From NCBI GenBank assembly GCA_902780235.1, contig CACZEL010000002.1, forward strand, positions 1 through 64,000: a stretch of 64,000 bases of DNA, read 5' to 3'. The translations under genes and the position numbers were made by a program. Shown here in pieces: positions 24,727-35,600 of the stretch (position 1 is the stretch's first letter; each line of letters begins with the position of its first letter). The notes beneath the pieces were generated by a model. The model ran no database searches. It saw only the letters and a list, made by a program, of their open reading frames with translations, and was not told the origin of the DNA. Source of the DNA: an uncultured Bacteroidales bacterium. GTDB lineage: Bacteria; Bacteroidota; Bacteroidia; Bacteroidales; Paludibacteraceae.

Positions 24727-24757
24727 CAAAGGTACAACAAAAAAATGAAAAATACAA
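24727..24757 (-). promoter_or_regulatory. Promoter of metG, overlapping the divergent gene start
   Basis: Minus strand TTG (24757-24755), 20 nt, TACCTTTG (24734-24727). The -33 lies inside codons 4-5 of the divergent gene, and the two 5' leaders overlap by roughly 35 nt. Confidence 0.75.
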
Positions 24758-25806
24758 ATAATTTGGTGAAAAAACATCAATCATATTGGGTTTTAATCCT
24801 TGCGTTGCTGCTCAGCGCTACGATTCAGGCGAAAGTGAACAACTATGTCGGAGCGTATGTACAAGCCGGCGAATGGAGTCTTCTTCCATCGGGAAGTGAT
24901 TTCAAAGCCAGTTATGGTGTGGCAGGCGGTTTGGGCTTTTTGTATGAGTTGCAAGCCGGTCCGGCCTATCAGTCCACCCGTTTCCTGTTCGATGTAGGAG
25001 TGGGTGCGCAGTACGGTATGACTTCGTTTAAGCAAACCAGCGAGATGAATGTGGTGTTGCCGGATCAGCGCGATCTGGACTATGATCCGAGTGCAACCGA
25101 TCATACCGGTACGATCTTCGATTATGTGTATGAGATCAAGGATCGTCATGACCAATATACGAACCTTGCGGTGCAGATTCCGTTGATGATCGGTGTACAG
25201 CATCGGAGATTCTATATGTTAGCCGGTGTAAAGGTGGATGCGAACCTGATGACGCGTGCCAACACGACCGCGAACATCAGTACTTACGGACGTTACTATT
25301 CGGACGATAAGCAAGTGTTTGAGGACTTCCGCAATATGCCGGAGTATCAGTTCTTTACCAATCTGCCGCAGAAGAAATCCGCGCCCGCTACTTTCAATCT
25401 CAACGTCAATGCCAGTCTGGAGGTAGGTGGTCGTCTGGGTACGATCAATTATGCGGTCGGATACGATGTGCCGAAGCGCACGATCGAATGTCGTCTGGCG
25501 GGTTTTGTGGACTACGGTATTTTAGATATCCATGTGCACCGTGAGTTACCGGGCTTCACGACACCGGTAGGGTACAATATCGAGGGCACCAAGCCGATCT
25601 ATAACAACACTTCGATGGTAGATCACCTGCAGGTGAACGACGTGATGTCCACCCCGAATTTTGCGGATAAGGTGAATAACTTTATGGTGGGATTGAAGTT
25701 CACCGTTTTGTTCCAATTGCCGGAACCGGGCAAGTGCGTACTGTGTAACGACGGGTATGGTACGTCAATCAACCCCCGTCATGGCGGTTTGCAGTACGAC
25801 GAATAA
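24745..25806 (+). CDS. PorT-like outer-membrane beta-barrel protein
   Basis: 353 residues from MKNTNNLVKKHQSYWVLILA; the frame is open to 24667, upstream of the transcription start, and is rejected. Signal peptide then an eight-to-ten-strand barrel pattern (YGVAGGLGFLYELQAG, FLFDVGVGAQYGMTSFKQTS, LAVQIPLMIGVQHRRFYMLA, VNASLEVGGRLG, AGFVDYGILDIHVH). It is paralogous to the products of 49637-50593 and the barrel part of 50601-52856: all share a xVGGR or EIG segment, VDYG(I/F)L and a final strand ending in FELP/FQLP/FDLP. Function unknown. It overlaps cdaA by 42 bp, tail to tail. Confidence 0.8.
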   Translation: MKNTNNLVKKHQSYWVLILALLLSATIQAKVNNYVGAYVQAGEWSLLPSGSDFKASYGVAGGLGFLYELQAGPAYQSTRFLFDVGVGAQYGMTSFKQTSEMNVVLPDQRDLDYDPSATDHTGTIFDYVYEIKDRHDQYTNLAVQIPLMIGVQHRRFYMLAGVKVDANLMTRANTTANISTYGRYYSDDKQVFEDFRNMPEYQFFTNLPQKKSAPATFNLNVNASLEVGGRLGTINYAVGYDVPKRTIECRLAGFVDYGILDIHVHRELPGFTTPVGYNIEGTKPIYNNTSMVDHLQVNDVMSTPNFADKVNNFMVGLKFTVLFQLPEPGKCVLCNDGYGTSINPRHGGLQYDE

Positions 25807-26541
25807 CTCGTCTTCTTTCACTTCGCGTATTTGGCCTTCTTTAGCCACGGATATATGTCCTGATTCTTCCGACACTACGATACACGTAGCGTCGGATTTT
25901 TCTGCCAAGCCCAAGGCTGCGCGGTGACGCAAACCGTAGTACTGCGGAATAGTCTGGTCTTTGCTGACCGGCAGGATACAGGCTGCGGCTAGCATTTTTC
26001 CGTCGCGAATAATAAGTGCGCCGTCGTGCAAAGGGGTGTTCTTAAAGAAAATATTCTCTATCAGACGAGCGGACACCTGTGCATCGAGCCGCTCACCGGT
26101 ATCGACGATCTCTTTGAGACTGCCTGCGCCGGCCAAGACGATGAGGGCACCGGTCTTGGTGGAAGCCATATGACGGCAAGCCTGCGTGATCTCCAGAATC
26201 TGCTGACGCGAACGCGGGTCTTCTTCGGTACGCGGACGGAAGATCTTCCACGACGAGAAACGCGAACCGATACGATAGAAGAACATACGTATCTCTTCCT
26301 GGAAGATGACGATGAGCGCGATCGCGCCGACGGAGATGATCCGATCGAAGAGGGCACCGGTCAGGTCGAGTTGGAAGACGAAACTGACGAGGAACCACAC
26401 CACGATGAACGCCAAGATACCCCAGAAGAGGTTGGCTGCTCCCGTCTTGCGCAAGAGACGATAGGTATAATACAGGATGACTGCTACCAGCAGGATGTCG
26501 ATTACATCTTTGAATCCGAAGTTAAAAGCAAGGAGTTGCAT
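25765..26541 (-). CDS. cdaA: Diadenylate cyclase CdaA (c-di-AMP synthase)
   Basis: 258 residues. It makes cyclic di-AMP from two ATP at the membrane. Three N-terminal membrane helices (VIDILLVAVILYYTYRLL; NLFWGILAFIVVWFLVSFVF; IISVGAIALIVIFQEEIRMF) precede the DisA_N domain. The catalytic DGA (NTPLHDGALIIRDG) and RHRAA (YYGLRHRAALG) motifs are intact. It follows folP with a 40-bp overlap, a pairing common in Bacteroidetes, and presumably shares its promoter. c-di-AMP in this phylum is tied to envelope and ion homeostasis by analogy with Firmicutes. Confidence 0.93.
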   Translation of the reverse strand: MQLLAFNFGFKDVIDILLVAVILYYTYRLLRKTGAANLFWGILAFIVVWFLVSFVFQLDLTGALFDRIISVGAIALIVIFQEEIRMFFYRIGSRFSSWKIFRPRTEEDPRSRQQILEITQACRHMASTKTGALIVLAGAGSLKEIVDTGERLDAQVSARLIENIFFKNTPLHDGALIIRDGKMLAAACILPVSKDQTIPQYYGLRHRAALGLAEKSDATCIVVSEESGHISVAKEGQIREVKEDELFVVLQTAMTGVD

Positions 26542-27227
26542 AGTTCTATCGTTTGTTTGGTTTCTTTGACGTCGTGTGTGCGGATAATTGTGGCGCCGTG
26601 CTCAATGGCATAGAGTTGGAGTGCCTGGGTCGGTATCAGACAGGTATCCGGCGTGAGACCCAACGGACGCCAGATCATGGACTTGCGGCTGACACCGACG
26701 AGGATGGGTCGCCCGTACGCGCGTAATTCCTCTAAAGCGCGCATACACGCGTAATCGCCTTCCGTGCTGCCGATGAAGCCGAAGCCCGGATCGAGGATCA
26801 GATCGTCCAAGGCACTGACCTGCGGCATTTTCTTGGGCAATGCCATATCGCCTCGGAGTGTCCATATATACGGCACATGAAACGTCCGCACGACCTCGTA
26901 CATCGCTTCGCAACCGCCGGAGATATCATTGATGATCATCGATCCGAACTGCGTAAGGGCGCGACGGGCTATCTCGGGGCGGAAGGTGTCCAACGAGAGC
27001 GAGACTTCCGGATAATGGGCACGCAAGGCCTCCAAAGCGGGCGCTACACGACCCCATTCCTCTTCTTCGCAGGCAGGTGTGCTACCCGGACGGGTGGAAC
27101 AACCGCCGATATCGAGGATGTCGGCTCCATCCGCCAAAACCGTCTTCGCCCAAGCCAAAAGATGCTCGGTGTCCGACAAGCGTGACGAGGCGTAAAAACT
27201 GTCCGGCGTCACGTTTCCTATCGCCAT
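26502..27227 (-). CDS. folP: Dihydropteroate synthase
   Basis: 241 residues. It condenses p-aminobenzoate with hydroxymethyl-dihydropterin diphosphate in folate synthesis. All signature blocks are present: NVTPDSFY, DIGGCSTRPGS, LSLDTFRPEIA, INDISGG, DPGFGF, ILVGVSRKSM and IIRTHDV. Start at 27227 (MAIGNVTPDS) leaves about 13 nt of leader after the promoter. In-frame GTG codons at 27236 and 27242 would add the short first strand (VKVQI) but would make the message nearly leaderless. It overlaps cdaA by 40 bp. Confidence 0.93.
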   Translation of the reverse strand: MAIGNVTPDSFYASSRLSDTEHLLAWAKTVLADGADILDIGGCSTRPGSTPACEEEEWGRVAPALEALRAHYPEVSLSLDTFRPEIARRALTQFGSMIINDISGGCEAMYEVVRTFHVPYIWTLRGDMALPKKMPQVSALDDLILDPGFGFIGSTEGDYACMRALEELRAYGRPILVGVSRKSMIWRPLGLTPDTCLIPTQALQLYAIEHGATIIRTHDVKETKQTIELCNSLLLTSDSKM

Positions 27228-27246
27228 AATTTGCACTTTCACGCTG

Positions 27247-27277
27247 CAAAAGTACAAAAATTTGACGAAATATGCAA
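27247..27277 (-). promoter_or_regulatory. Promoter of folP-cdaA
   Basis: Minus strand TTG (27277-27275), 20 nt, TACTTTTG (27254-27247), then CAGCG. Confidence 0.8.
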
Positions 27278-27304
27278 AAAAATCGAAAAAAAGTAACAAA
27301 AATT

Positions 27305-27335
27305 TTGCGTATGTGGGAAAAAAGCAGTACATTTG
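27305..27335 (+). promoter_or_regulatory. Promoter of gldJ-gcvH
   Basis: TTG (27305-27307), 20 nt, TACATTTG (27328-27335), then CAGG. Leader about 65 nt. Confidence 0.8.
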
Positions 27336-27404
27336 CAGGCTGATTTATGTACGTACGCATAAAAATGCTATAATGTGAAAGAAAATAATTACAAAAATAT
27401 AGTT

Positions 27405-29012
27405 ATGAAAAACGTATTTAAGTATCTGTTGATTGTTTCGGTGGTAATGGTTGCGGCATCGTGTAACCAGCGTGAGTTGAACACCCGCGTTAGTAACACC
27501 ACAGGTTGGAATTATTTCGACCAGAAAACGACGAATTTTGAGGCTAATGAAGGGGTTGGTAATGTGAACCCGATTGGTATGGTACCTATTCAGGGTGGAT
27601 CGTTCACGGTAGGAGAGAAAGATGAGTTTTTGACCGCACCGCGTAACAACGAGACCCGTACGCTGACCGTCAGCTCGTTCTACATGGACAAGTATGAGGT
27701 AACGAACCTGAACTGGAACGAGTACCTGCATTGGTTGGATTTCGTCTTCGGTGCAGTAGCTCCGGAGTTGGTGGATCAAGCTCGTCCGGACCACAAGGTT
27801 TGGCGTGAGGACTTGGCGTACAACGATCCGTACGAGGACAACTATTTCGAGCACCCGGCTTTCTCGTTCTATCCGATCGTAGGTATTACCTGGGAGCAGG
27901 CGATGGCTTATTGTACGTGGCGTACCGACCGTGTGAACGAGATGGCGCTGATCAATGCCGGCTGTATCGTTATTCCTCCGTTCGCTGATCTGCAGCCGAC
28001 GGATGATGAGGGCTACAAAGATGAGTGGGAGCAAGAGACGGGATACGAGATGTATTCGTACGAAGAGGTTAGCCCGGAGGATCCGGAGCAGACCGTGACG
28101 ATGTATCGTCCGAGTTACGAATGGATTCGCGATAAGTTTGTCTTCAATACCGATAAATACCTCATGGATGATACTTATGTACCGGAGTACGGTCGTCGTC
28201 CGAAAATGGATAGTTATGGCGCAGAGCGTAAGGTGAATATCGCCGACGGTATCTTTGTGACCGGTTATCGTCTGCCGACCGAAGCAGAGTGGGAGTTTGC
28301 CGCTTATGCGCCGGTAGCAGGAGAGGACGGTTTGACCATCGAGGGTAAGGTTTATCCGTGGAGCGGTTATCATCCGCGTGACATGAGTAAGAAGAACCTC
28401 GGTATGATGCAGGCGAACTTCGTTCGTGGTCGTGGTGACATGATGGGTGTCAGCGGTGCGCTGAACGACCGTCGCGTGATCACCAACCCGGTGGATGAGT
28501 TTGCTCCGAACGATTTCGGTCTGTACAACATGGCGGGCAACGTGAACGAATGGGTGATGGATGTTTATCGCGAGACTACCTATCAGGAGGTAACGGAGTA
28601 TAACTCCTATCGTGGTAATATTTACAGCCGCCCGGTATTGGATGAGAACGGTAAGTTCCAGATGGACTCCGTAGGTTGCATCAAGATGACCTGGGGGCGC
28701 GAGGATGATAAGCGTGACGTGCTGGATGGTGATTTCGCCAGCCTGCTGGATACCGATTATCCGCTGGACACCGCTGCTGTGGCATTCCTGTCGGAAGGTC
28801 GTGAGTTCAAGCAGGACCCGACGGATGTATTGGCTCCGCTGGTAACCAAGAAGAGCCGTGTATATAAAGGCGGTTCGTGGGCTGATCGTATCTATTGGCT
28901 AAACCCGTCCACCCGTCGTTACCTCGACCAGGACAAAGCTTCGTCCAAGATCGGTTTCCGTTGCGCAATGAGTACGCTGGGTGACCAGATCCCGGGAACG
29001 CCGGTTAAGTAA
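27405..29012 (+). CDS. gldJ: GldJ-type lipoprotein of the T9SS/gliding apparatus
   Basis: 535 residues from MKNVFKYLLIVSVVMVAASC; lipobox VAASC gives a lipidated Cys20, so it should sit in the outer membrane facing the periplasm. Just after comes SNTTGWNYFDQKTTNFE, then IQGGSFTVG and SFYMDKYEVTNLNWNEYLHWL. The C-terminus has YRLPTEAEWEFAAYA, NMAGNVNEWVMDVYR and VYKGGSWADR, the formylglycine-generating-enzyme fold. The TTGWNY start and EYLHWL match GldJ better than GldK/PorK. GldJ stabilises GldK and is needed for gliding and T9SS function in Flavobacterium. The earlier ATG at 27375 would spoil the lipoprotein signal. Confidence 0.75.
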   Translation: MKNVFKYLLIVSVVMVAASCNQRELNTRVSNTTGWNYFDQKTTNFEANEGVGNVNPIGMVPIQGGSFTVGEKDEFLTAPRNNETRTLTVSSFYMDKYEVTNLNWNEYLHWLDFVFGAVAPELVDQARPDHKVWREDLAYNDPYEDNYFEHPAFSFYPIVGITWEQAMAYCTWRTDRVNEMALINAGCIVIPPFADLQPTDDEGYKDEWEQETGYEMYSYEEVSPEDPEQTVTMYRPSYEWIRDKFVFNTDKYLMDDTYVPEYGRRPKMDSYGAERKVNIADGIFVTGYRLPTEAEWEFAAYAPVAGEDGLTIEGKVYPWSGYHPRDMSKKNLGMMQANFVRGRGDMMGVSGALNDRRVITNPVDEFAPNDFGLYNMAGNVNEWVMDVYRETTYQEVTEYNSYRGNIYSRPVLDENGKFQMDSVGCIKMTWGREDDKRDVLDGDFASLLDTDYPLDTAAVAFLSEGREFKQDPTDVLAPLVTKKSRVYKGGSWADRIYWLNPSTRRYLDQDKASSKIGFRCAMSTLGDQIPGTPVK

Positions 29013-29013
29013 A

Positions 29014-29051
29014 GTTGAAAGGTGAAAATTGAAAAGTGAAAGGTTAAAAAT
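29014..29051. repeat. 7-bp tandem repeat between gldJ and gcvH
   Basis: Units AAAGGTG, AAAATTG, AAAAGTG, AAAGGTT, AAAA fill the 39-bp spacer up to the gcvH ATG at 29052. Confidence 0.75.
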
Positions 29052-29426
29052 ATGCAATTTCCTGAAAATATTCGCTATACAAGCGAGCATGAATGGATTC
29101 GCGTAGAGGGTGATGAGGCTTATGTAGGCATCACGGACTATGCACAAAGTGAGTTGGGTGAGATCGTGTTTGTCGATGTACCCACTTTGGGTGAGACGGT
29201 AGGGCAGGGCGAAGTGTTCGGTTCTATCGAAGCTGTGAAGACTGTCAGCGACCTTAACATGCCTGTTTCGGGTGAGGTACTGGAGATCAACGGTGCGCTG
29301 GACGCACAGCCGGAACTGGTCAATAATGACCCGTACGGCGAGGGTTGGATCATCCGTATCAGCGTGAAGGATGCGGCTGAGTTAGATAGCCTTATGGACG
29401 CTGTTGCTTATCAGGCAATGATCTGA
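29052..29426 (+). CDS. gcvH: Glycine cleavage system H protein
   Basis: 124 residues, full length. It carries the lipoyl arm that shuttles the aminomethyl group between the P, T and L proteins. The lipoylation motif is GSIEAVKTVSDLN with Lys63. Opening YTSEHEWIRVEGDEAYVGIT and the segment NDPYGEGWIIRI are typical. No other gcv genes are in the window. It lies 39 bp behind gldJ and ends at a terminator, so it is probably cotranscribed with gldJ. Confidence 0.95.
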   Translation: MQFPENIRYTSEHEWIRVEGDEAYVGITDYAQSELGEIVFVDVPTLGETVGQGEVFGSIEAVKTVSDLNMPVSGEVLEINGALDAQPELVNNDPYGEGWIIRISVKDAAELDSLMDAVAYQAMI

Positions 29427-29459
29427 TAGTCAACGGCTAACAGCCAATAACTAAAGTGC

Positions 29460-29490
29460 AAAGGCGACCTGCAAAGGCCGCCTTTCTTTA
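29460..29490 (+). terminator. Intrinsic terminator after gcvH
   Basis: AAAGGCG (29460-29466) pairs with CGCCTTT (29479-29485), followed by CTTTAT. Just before it, 29427-29456 holds a loose 7-bp repeat (GGCTAAC, AGCCAAT, AACTAAA). Confidence 0.75.
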
Positions 29491-29554
29491 TGCATGCAAA
29501 ATGTCATATAAATTTTACAAAAGAAAGAAAAATTGCATTTTTTGTAGCAAATTG

Positions 29555-29585
29555 TTGCGTATTTGCGAAAATTATTGTATCTTTG
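29555..29585 (+). promoter_or_regulatory. Promoter of the first giant surface-protein gene
   Basis: TTG (29555-29557), 20 nt, TATCTTTG (29578-29585), then CGCCC. Confidence 0.8.
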
Positions 29586-29638
29586 CGCCCTAAAATGTGT
29601 ATATTTAAGGCGAATATTCATTTATGTTATTTTTTAAT

Positions 29639-32600
29639 ATGAAAAAACAACTATTGTTATGGGTAGCCGTGATGGCTATGACCATGAACCTCAATGCCCG
29701 CGTTGTGCTTATCAATGAGGGCTTTGAGAATGGTATTTCCGAGGATGTTTGGACGCAAGAATGTGTGGCGGGCCAGATGCTTTGGGCTGTGGAGAATGAG
29801 GGGGATGGTCTCTCTTATCCTGCTACGGTCCATGAGGGTTCACAACGTGCATACTTGCGCAATCCCGGTAGCGAGACCTTGGGGTATAAGACCCGTTTGA
29901 TTAGTAAGGTGATGGACCTTCGTCCGACGAAGGTGACCGAGCCGCAGTTGTCGTTCTGGTATGCGAACCCGAAATGGGGTGCAGACCGCGATACATTGCG
30001 CGTGCTCTACCGTACCGGATCCCGCGAGGCATGGAAAGTGCTGGAGGAGTTCAGTACGGCTGCAGCCGATTGGACGCATGCCAAACTGAATCTGTCGGAA
30101 TTGGGACAGTATTACCAGATTGCCTTTGAGGGAACTGATAACCTCGGTCATGGTATTGTGCTGGATGAGATCAAGGTACAAGGAAAAGCCGAGTGTACGA
30201 TCCCGTATGACATTATGGTGACGAACAAGGGTGCCGGTAAGGTGAATGTATCATGGCAGGCTAGCTGGGATGCGGATAGCTATGAGTTGATTGTCACTAA
30301 GGATACTATCGATCCGGATATGATTGCTGAGATCGAGGAACTTACACCGGAGAAGGTCGTTTATCATGGTGAGGTGACGGAGCTGAACCAAGACCTTATT
30401 TTGGAGTCCGGTGAGTTCTATCTGGTCTATGTCCGTTCGCTCTGCGAGGATGAGATTAGTGCATGGAGCAGCGAGGCTTCCAAGAATGGTCCGTTCGGCT
30501 TCCGTGTACGCGTTGCAAAGCAGATTCCGTTCACGGAGAATTTCAACTATGCTTCCGGCGTACGTCGTGACCCGGATTGGAGTTGGGGTAGCAACACGGG
30601 TAAGACGAACCCGTTCGTGAACTCGACTACTACCGGTAAAGCGCGTGCCAACTACTCGCCGGATACGACCGCTGCGGTTATTTTCTCCGGAGGTGCATTC
30701 GATCAGTTGACGACGGTGATCCCTGCCGACCGCTATGCCTATATGGCTACGCCGGCTATCTCGGATTCGCTGAATAATGATTTTGCGATCAACCAATGTC
30801 AGGTACATTTCTGGAGTACGGTCTATACGAATACAGGTCGTAAGTTCGGTCGTAGTCTGATTGTCGGTGTGATGGAAGATCCGGATGATATTACTACCTT
30901 CACGCCGGTTGATACCGTTACCGTATGGGGTAACATGACGTTCGTGGAGAATATTGTGGACCTCAGTAGCTATCATGGCACGGGGGTCTTCTTGGCTTTC
31001 GCTAGCGATTTTGACCGTGATAACCTGTTCTATATCGATAACCTGACGGTAGAGTATCGCAAGGACGTCAATAAAGTGACGAAGATCAGCGTTAACCCGC
31101 GTGATACATACGCTACTATCTCTTGGGAAGGTAACGCAGAATCGTATAACGTGCTGATTACCAATGCAGAGGTAGATCCTTCCAATCCGGATCCGGAGGC
31201 TATTGTGGATCAGGAAAACGTGAGCGGTAACAGTTATCTTTGCGAATCGCTGGAGGCGGATCATAGTTGGAATGCTCCGTATTATGTCTATGTACAGGCG
31301 GAGGGTCAGGAATGGTCGTATCGCTATCCGTTTGTGACGGTAGCATCGCAACGCGAAATTCCGTATGGCTTTGATTTTGAGGCTACCACTACGCCGACCT
31401 ATCAGATCAGTACGAAGAAATACGTGAAAGGCATCGGCGTCTTCGGTAACAGCGGTAACTATCCGGCTTTGGAGAATAACTCGCAGAAGAGTTATGTGGG
31501 CTCCGGCTGCATGTACATGAGTATGATGGGCGGTAAAGACGGATGGATCACGCTGCCTATGGTGGAGGACCTGCATAACACACAGATTAAGTTCTACTTG
31601 AGCGGTTATCAAACCTATGATCAGGCGCATGCTACGGTGGGCGTGATGACGAACCCGATGGATATCAACACCTTTGTTCCAGTTGCGGACTTCCAGTTGA
31701 ATACCACGGGTTATACCCGCTGCTATGCGAACTTCGAGAACTATACCGGCCCGGATGGCGTAATTGCTATCGTTTGGGCGGATGTGATGAACATGAGTAA
31801 GTTCACCAACAACTATATCGATGAGTTGGTAGTGGAAGAGTTGTCTGATTGCGTGCCGCCGACCAATATTGAATTGCCGATGATTGCGCCGGATTCAATT
31901 ACGGTAACATGGGAAGCTTCTTCGCTCTCTGACGAGTGGGAGTTATTCGTTTCCCGTATCGCAATTAAGGAATCCGACCGTGTGCATAAAAGTTTCGAGC
32001 AGATGCAGGCATTGCCGGGTGTGGAAGTGGCGCGCTCGCTGTCTTGGTCGAACCCGCAAACAAACCCGCTTTTCGGTATCGGAGGTTTGAATCCGCATAC
32101 GAATTACTATATCTATGTTCGCGCTACTTGCGATCCGGACTGGTGGACGGAGTTGGCGTTCTCTACGCCTTGCCGCGATGAGGAGTTCCCTTATAAGGAG
32201 ACTTTTGAGGGCTATACCTCTGGTAGTACCGCTGCCGGTTGCTGGCAGTTGGCGGACTACCTTGGTGTCGATTATCCGCGTATCTACATGGTAGGTTCTT
32301 CTTCAAATGGTAATAAGACGTTGGAGCTTTTCTCGTCTGGTACGATTCACCGCTCGGTGGCTATCCTGCCGACGATAGAAGGCAACATGTCGGATATGTT
32401 ACTCTCGTTTGACGTCCGCACGTATGCCGGCACTTCGTCTTCTACTGGCGTGATCTATGTCGGTACGATGAGCGATATCCATGACCAGAGTACTTTCGTT
32501 CCCTTTGATACGCTGCAAGTGAGCGGAACATCGTTCCAGAAAGCGCGTTTCGTCTTGTCCAACTATAACTTGGCGCATGATAATCTCGCCATCACTTCCG

Positions 32601-35600
32601 GCTTGGGTACCTTGCAGATGAATAGCGATGTGCTCATCGATAATGTGGAATTGAAAGACCCGTCTTGTATCGATGCGTATGACATCAAACAGCTCAATCC
32701 GGCTCCGCATTCGATTGACATCGTTTGGAACGGATCGTCGGATAATGATGAGTGGGTGGTGAAAGTGTTGAGTACCAGCGTGGCGATCGCTTCGGTAAAG
32801 AACGATACTTATAACCATGCGTATGATATAATATCCGATACCTTGATAACGGGTAAAGCTTTCCATCTCGAAGATCTGGAGGCGATGAAGACTTTCTACA
32901 TCTATGTACGCACTTTGTGCGGCGATAGTGTATGGAGTATGATTCAAACGCACACGACCTGCGAGCTCTTTGACCCGAACGTATCCAACATTGAGACGTT
33001 CGAATCCTATTCGGATAACTCGGTACCGGGTTGTTGGACTGTAGGTAGTACCAGTTCGAATACAACGAATATTCCGCATATCTCGACGCACGGCGGAACG
33101 AAGATCATGTATATCTATCAGTCTTCTTGTACTTCATGGGCTGCTACGCCGGAGATCAAGTGTGACTCCTTGTCTATTTTGATGGTTTCTTTCTCCTCGG
33201 GTGCTTCTACTTCAAGCGAGTATTGTGTGCTCGGTGTCATGACCGATCCTGAGGATATCCGTACCTTCGTGGCATTGGATTCTGTGAAAGGTGAGGGCTC
33301 TTCGGCACAACTGGTTGATAAGTCCTTTGAATTAAGCAATTATGCATCGCTTATTCCTGCCGGAGCTAAGTATCTGGCTTGGCGTGGACGCCCGGGTAAG
33401 AGCGACTGGGTATATCTGGATAATGTGTCGATCATCTCACTGGCTTGCCCGATTCCGAAGACGACCATCTCGGATCTCTCAACCAATAGTGTCCGTATCA
33501 ATAGTGGTTTGACGGTGGGCGACCAATGGACCTTGCTGCTTACCGACCATAAGCTTAGCGATCAGCAGTTGGAGGGCAAAGCAGAAATATCGGATACATG
33601 GATTATTAGACGCGACACTACCGATAAGGCGAATGTGAAAGTGACCAACTTGAAAGGTCAGACACGTTACTATGTATATACAGCAGCACTCTGCGAAGAC
33701 TCGACTAAGTCACCTTGGAAGTCCTTCTATTTCACGACTCCGTGTGAGGCACTGAATCCTGAGACGATGGGTGTGATCACCTTCGCTGAGGAGGATGGCT
33801 TTGTAGATGGAGAGATACCGTGTTGGACGGTTGGCAACAAGACGGAAGGAGCTTCCAGTACCTATATTCCCTATGTAGGATCGGATGGCTCGATTATGCA
33901 TAATAGCAATCACTATTTGCAATTCTACGACAATGTGACATCTTCTGCTTCGTACGTAGGTGCTTATGCGATTATGCCTAATTTGGATATTGATTCTATC
34001 AATAAGTACCAAGTGAATTTCTGGGGACGCGGTAAATCGTCGTATAACAGCCAGATCATCGTTGGTGTCATTTCAGACCCGACCGATCTGAGTACCTTTA
34101 TGCCGGTTGATACCTTGAACCTCAGTAAGACCGCATGGGATCCGTTCAGCGTAGGCTTCGAGAAATACGAAGGTGACTTCATGGGTGACTGGGGAAAGAA
34201 TATTATGTTCATCACCGATTTCGGTGCAAGCAACTATGCATATATCTCGGAGGTTTCCGTAGAACTCATTCCGCATTGCCGCGCGGTTTCGTCTTTTGAT
34301 GTGGATAGCGTAGGCGAGAACTCGGCTGTCATCAGTTGGAAGGGTTATCAGGATACCTATCGTCTGCTGTTGGCTGATAAAGTATTGACGGATGATCAGA
34401 AGCCGAACTACAGATATCTGTTGGATACGATTGTAGATCACTCGGATGGTATTCGTTTGACCGGTCTTGAGGCTGCGGCTAACTATTATGTTTATGTACA
34501 GGGTATCTGTGAAGACGGAGACAGTACGGCTATTTCCATGACCTATGCACTCGTGCATACTTCTTGTCCTACCGAGGGAGGCGCGGCGCTGCCGTTCTTC
34601 GATGATTTCGAGAGTTATGAACTCAACGATCAGGCTCCGGGTTGCTGGCAGTTGCTCACGACAGGAACCCACTCGTCTTGGTTCGCAGTGAAGACCGTGT
34701 CCAGCAATGGTTCCAAGGCCATCGACGTAGAGTCTAAGTCCTCTGTCGGATGTTACATGGTAGTGCCGAAAGTTAACGCTAACTTGGAGAACCTCAAACT
34801 GACGTTTGATGCTCGTTCGTATGGCGGTTCGTCGGCAGCGAAGATGTATGTCGGTGTGATGTCTGATGTAAACGATGTATCTACGTTCGTGCAACTCGAA
34901 GTCTTTGAGTTGGCAGGTACGGCTGCCTTCACGCATTGTACGATGGATCTGAGCGCGTATGAATTGCCGTATGATAACTTGGTTATCACAGCTGGTATTC
35001 CGGGCGTGACGGCAACTCAGCACGATGCTTGGTTAGATAACGTAGGTCTGGAACTGTTGGCAAGTTGTAACTCACCGAAACTCGTTTCGGCCGGTGCTAC
35101 TGCTACTTCTGTGAACTTGACCATCAATCCTGTGGTAAGAACAGACTCCCTGTGGGAGTTGGTAGTGATACCTGCTGACGAATACGAGGAAATGAGTGCG
35201 GTGGCTTTGGCGCAGTATCTCAAGGACGCCGAGAAGATCAGTGTGGATTCGACGCGTGTCACGATTCAAGGACTTGAGCCTGCTACCTCCTATTATATTT
35301 TCGCACGCACGATATGTAGCGATGAGGATGTCAGCGCATGGACACGTAATCCGCTGAAGGTAACGACGCGTTTCTACTATGCAAATAGTTACTACTTCGG
35401 CTTCGAGAAGGCTGGTGAAGACTGGGCACGCAGTAAATATTCCGAAAGCGATGCTTACTATCTCCACCCGGCTTTGGAGACCGGTCGTGTAGATGACGGA
35501 CAAACGGTTGAATCGATGCAGTACTATCCGTATGCTATGGCGGGTACCGATACGGAACTCTATTCTCGTAATGGTGATGGTGCAATGTTGATGTATTCGG

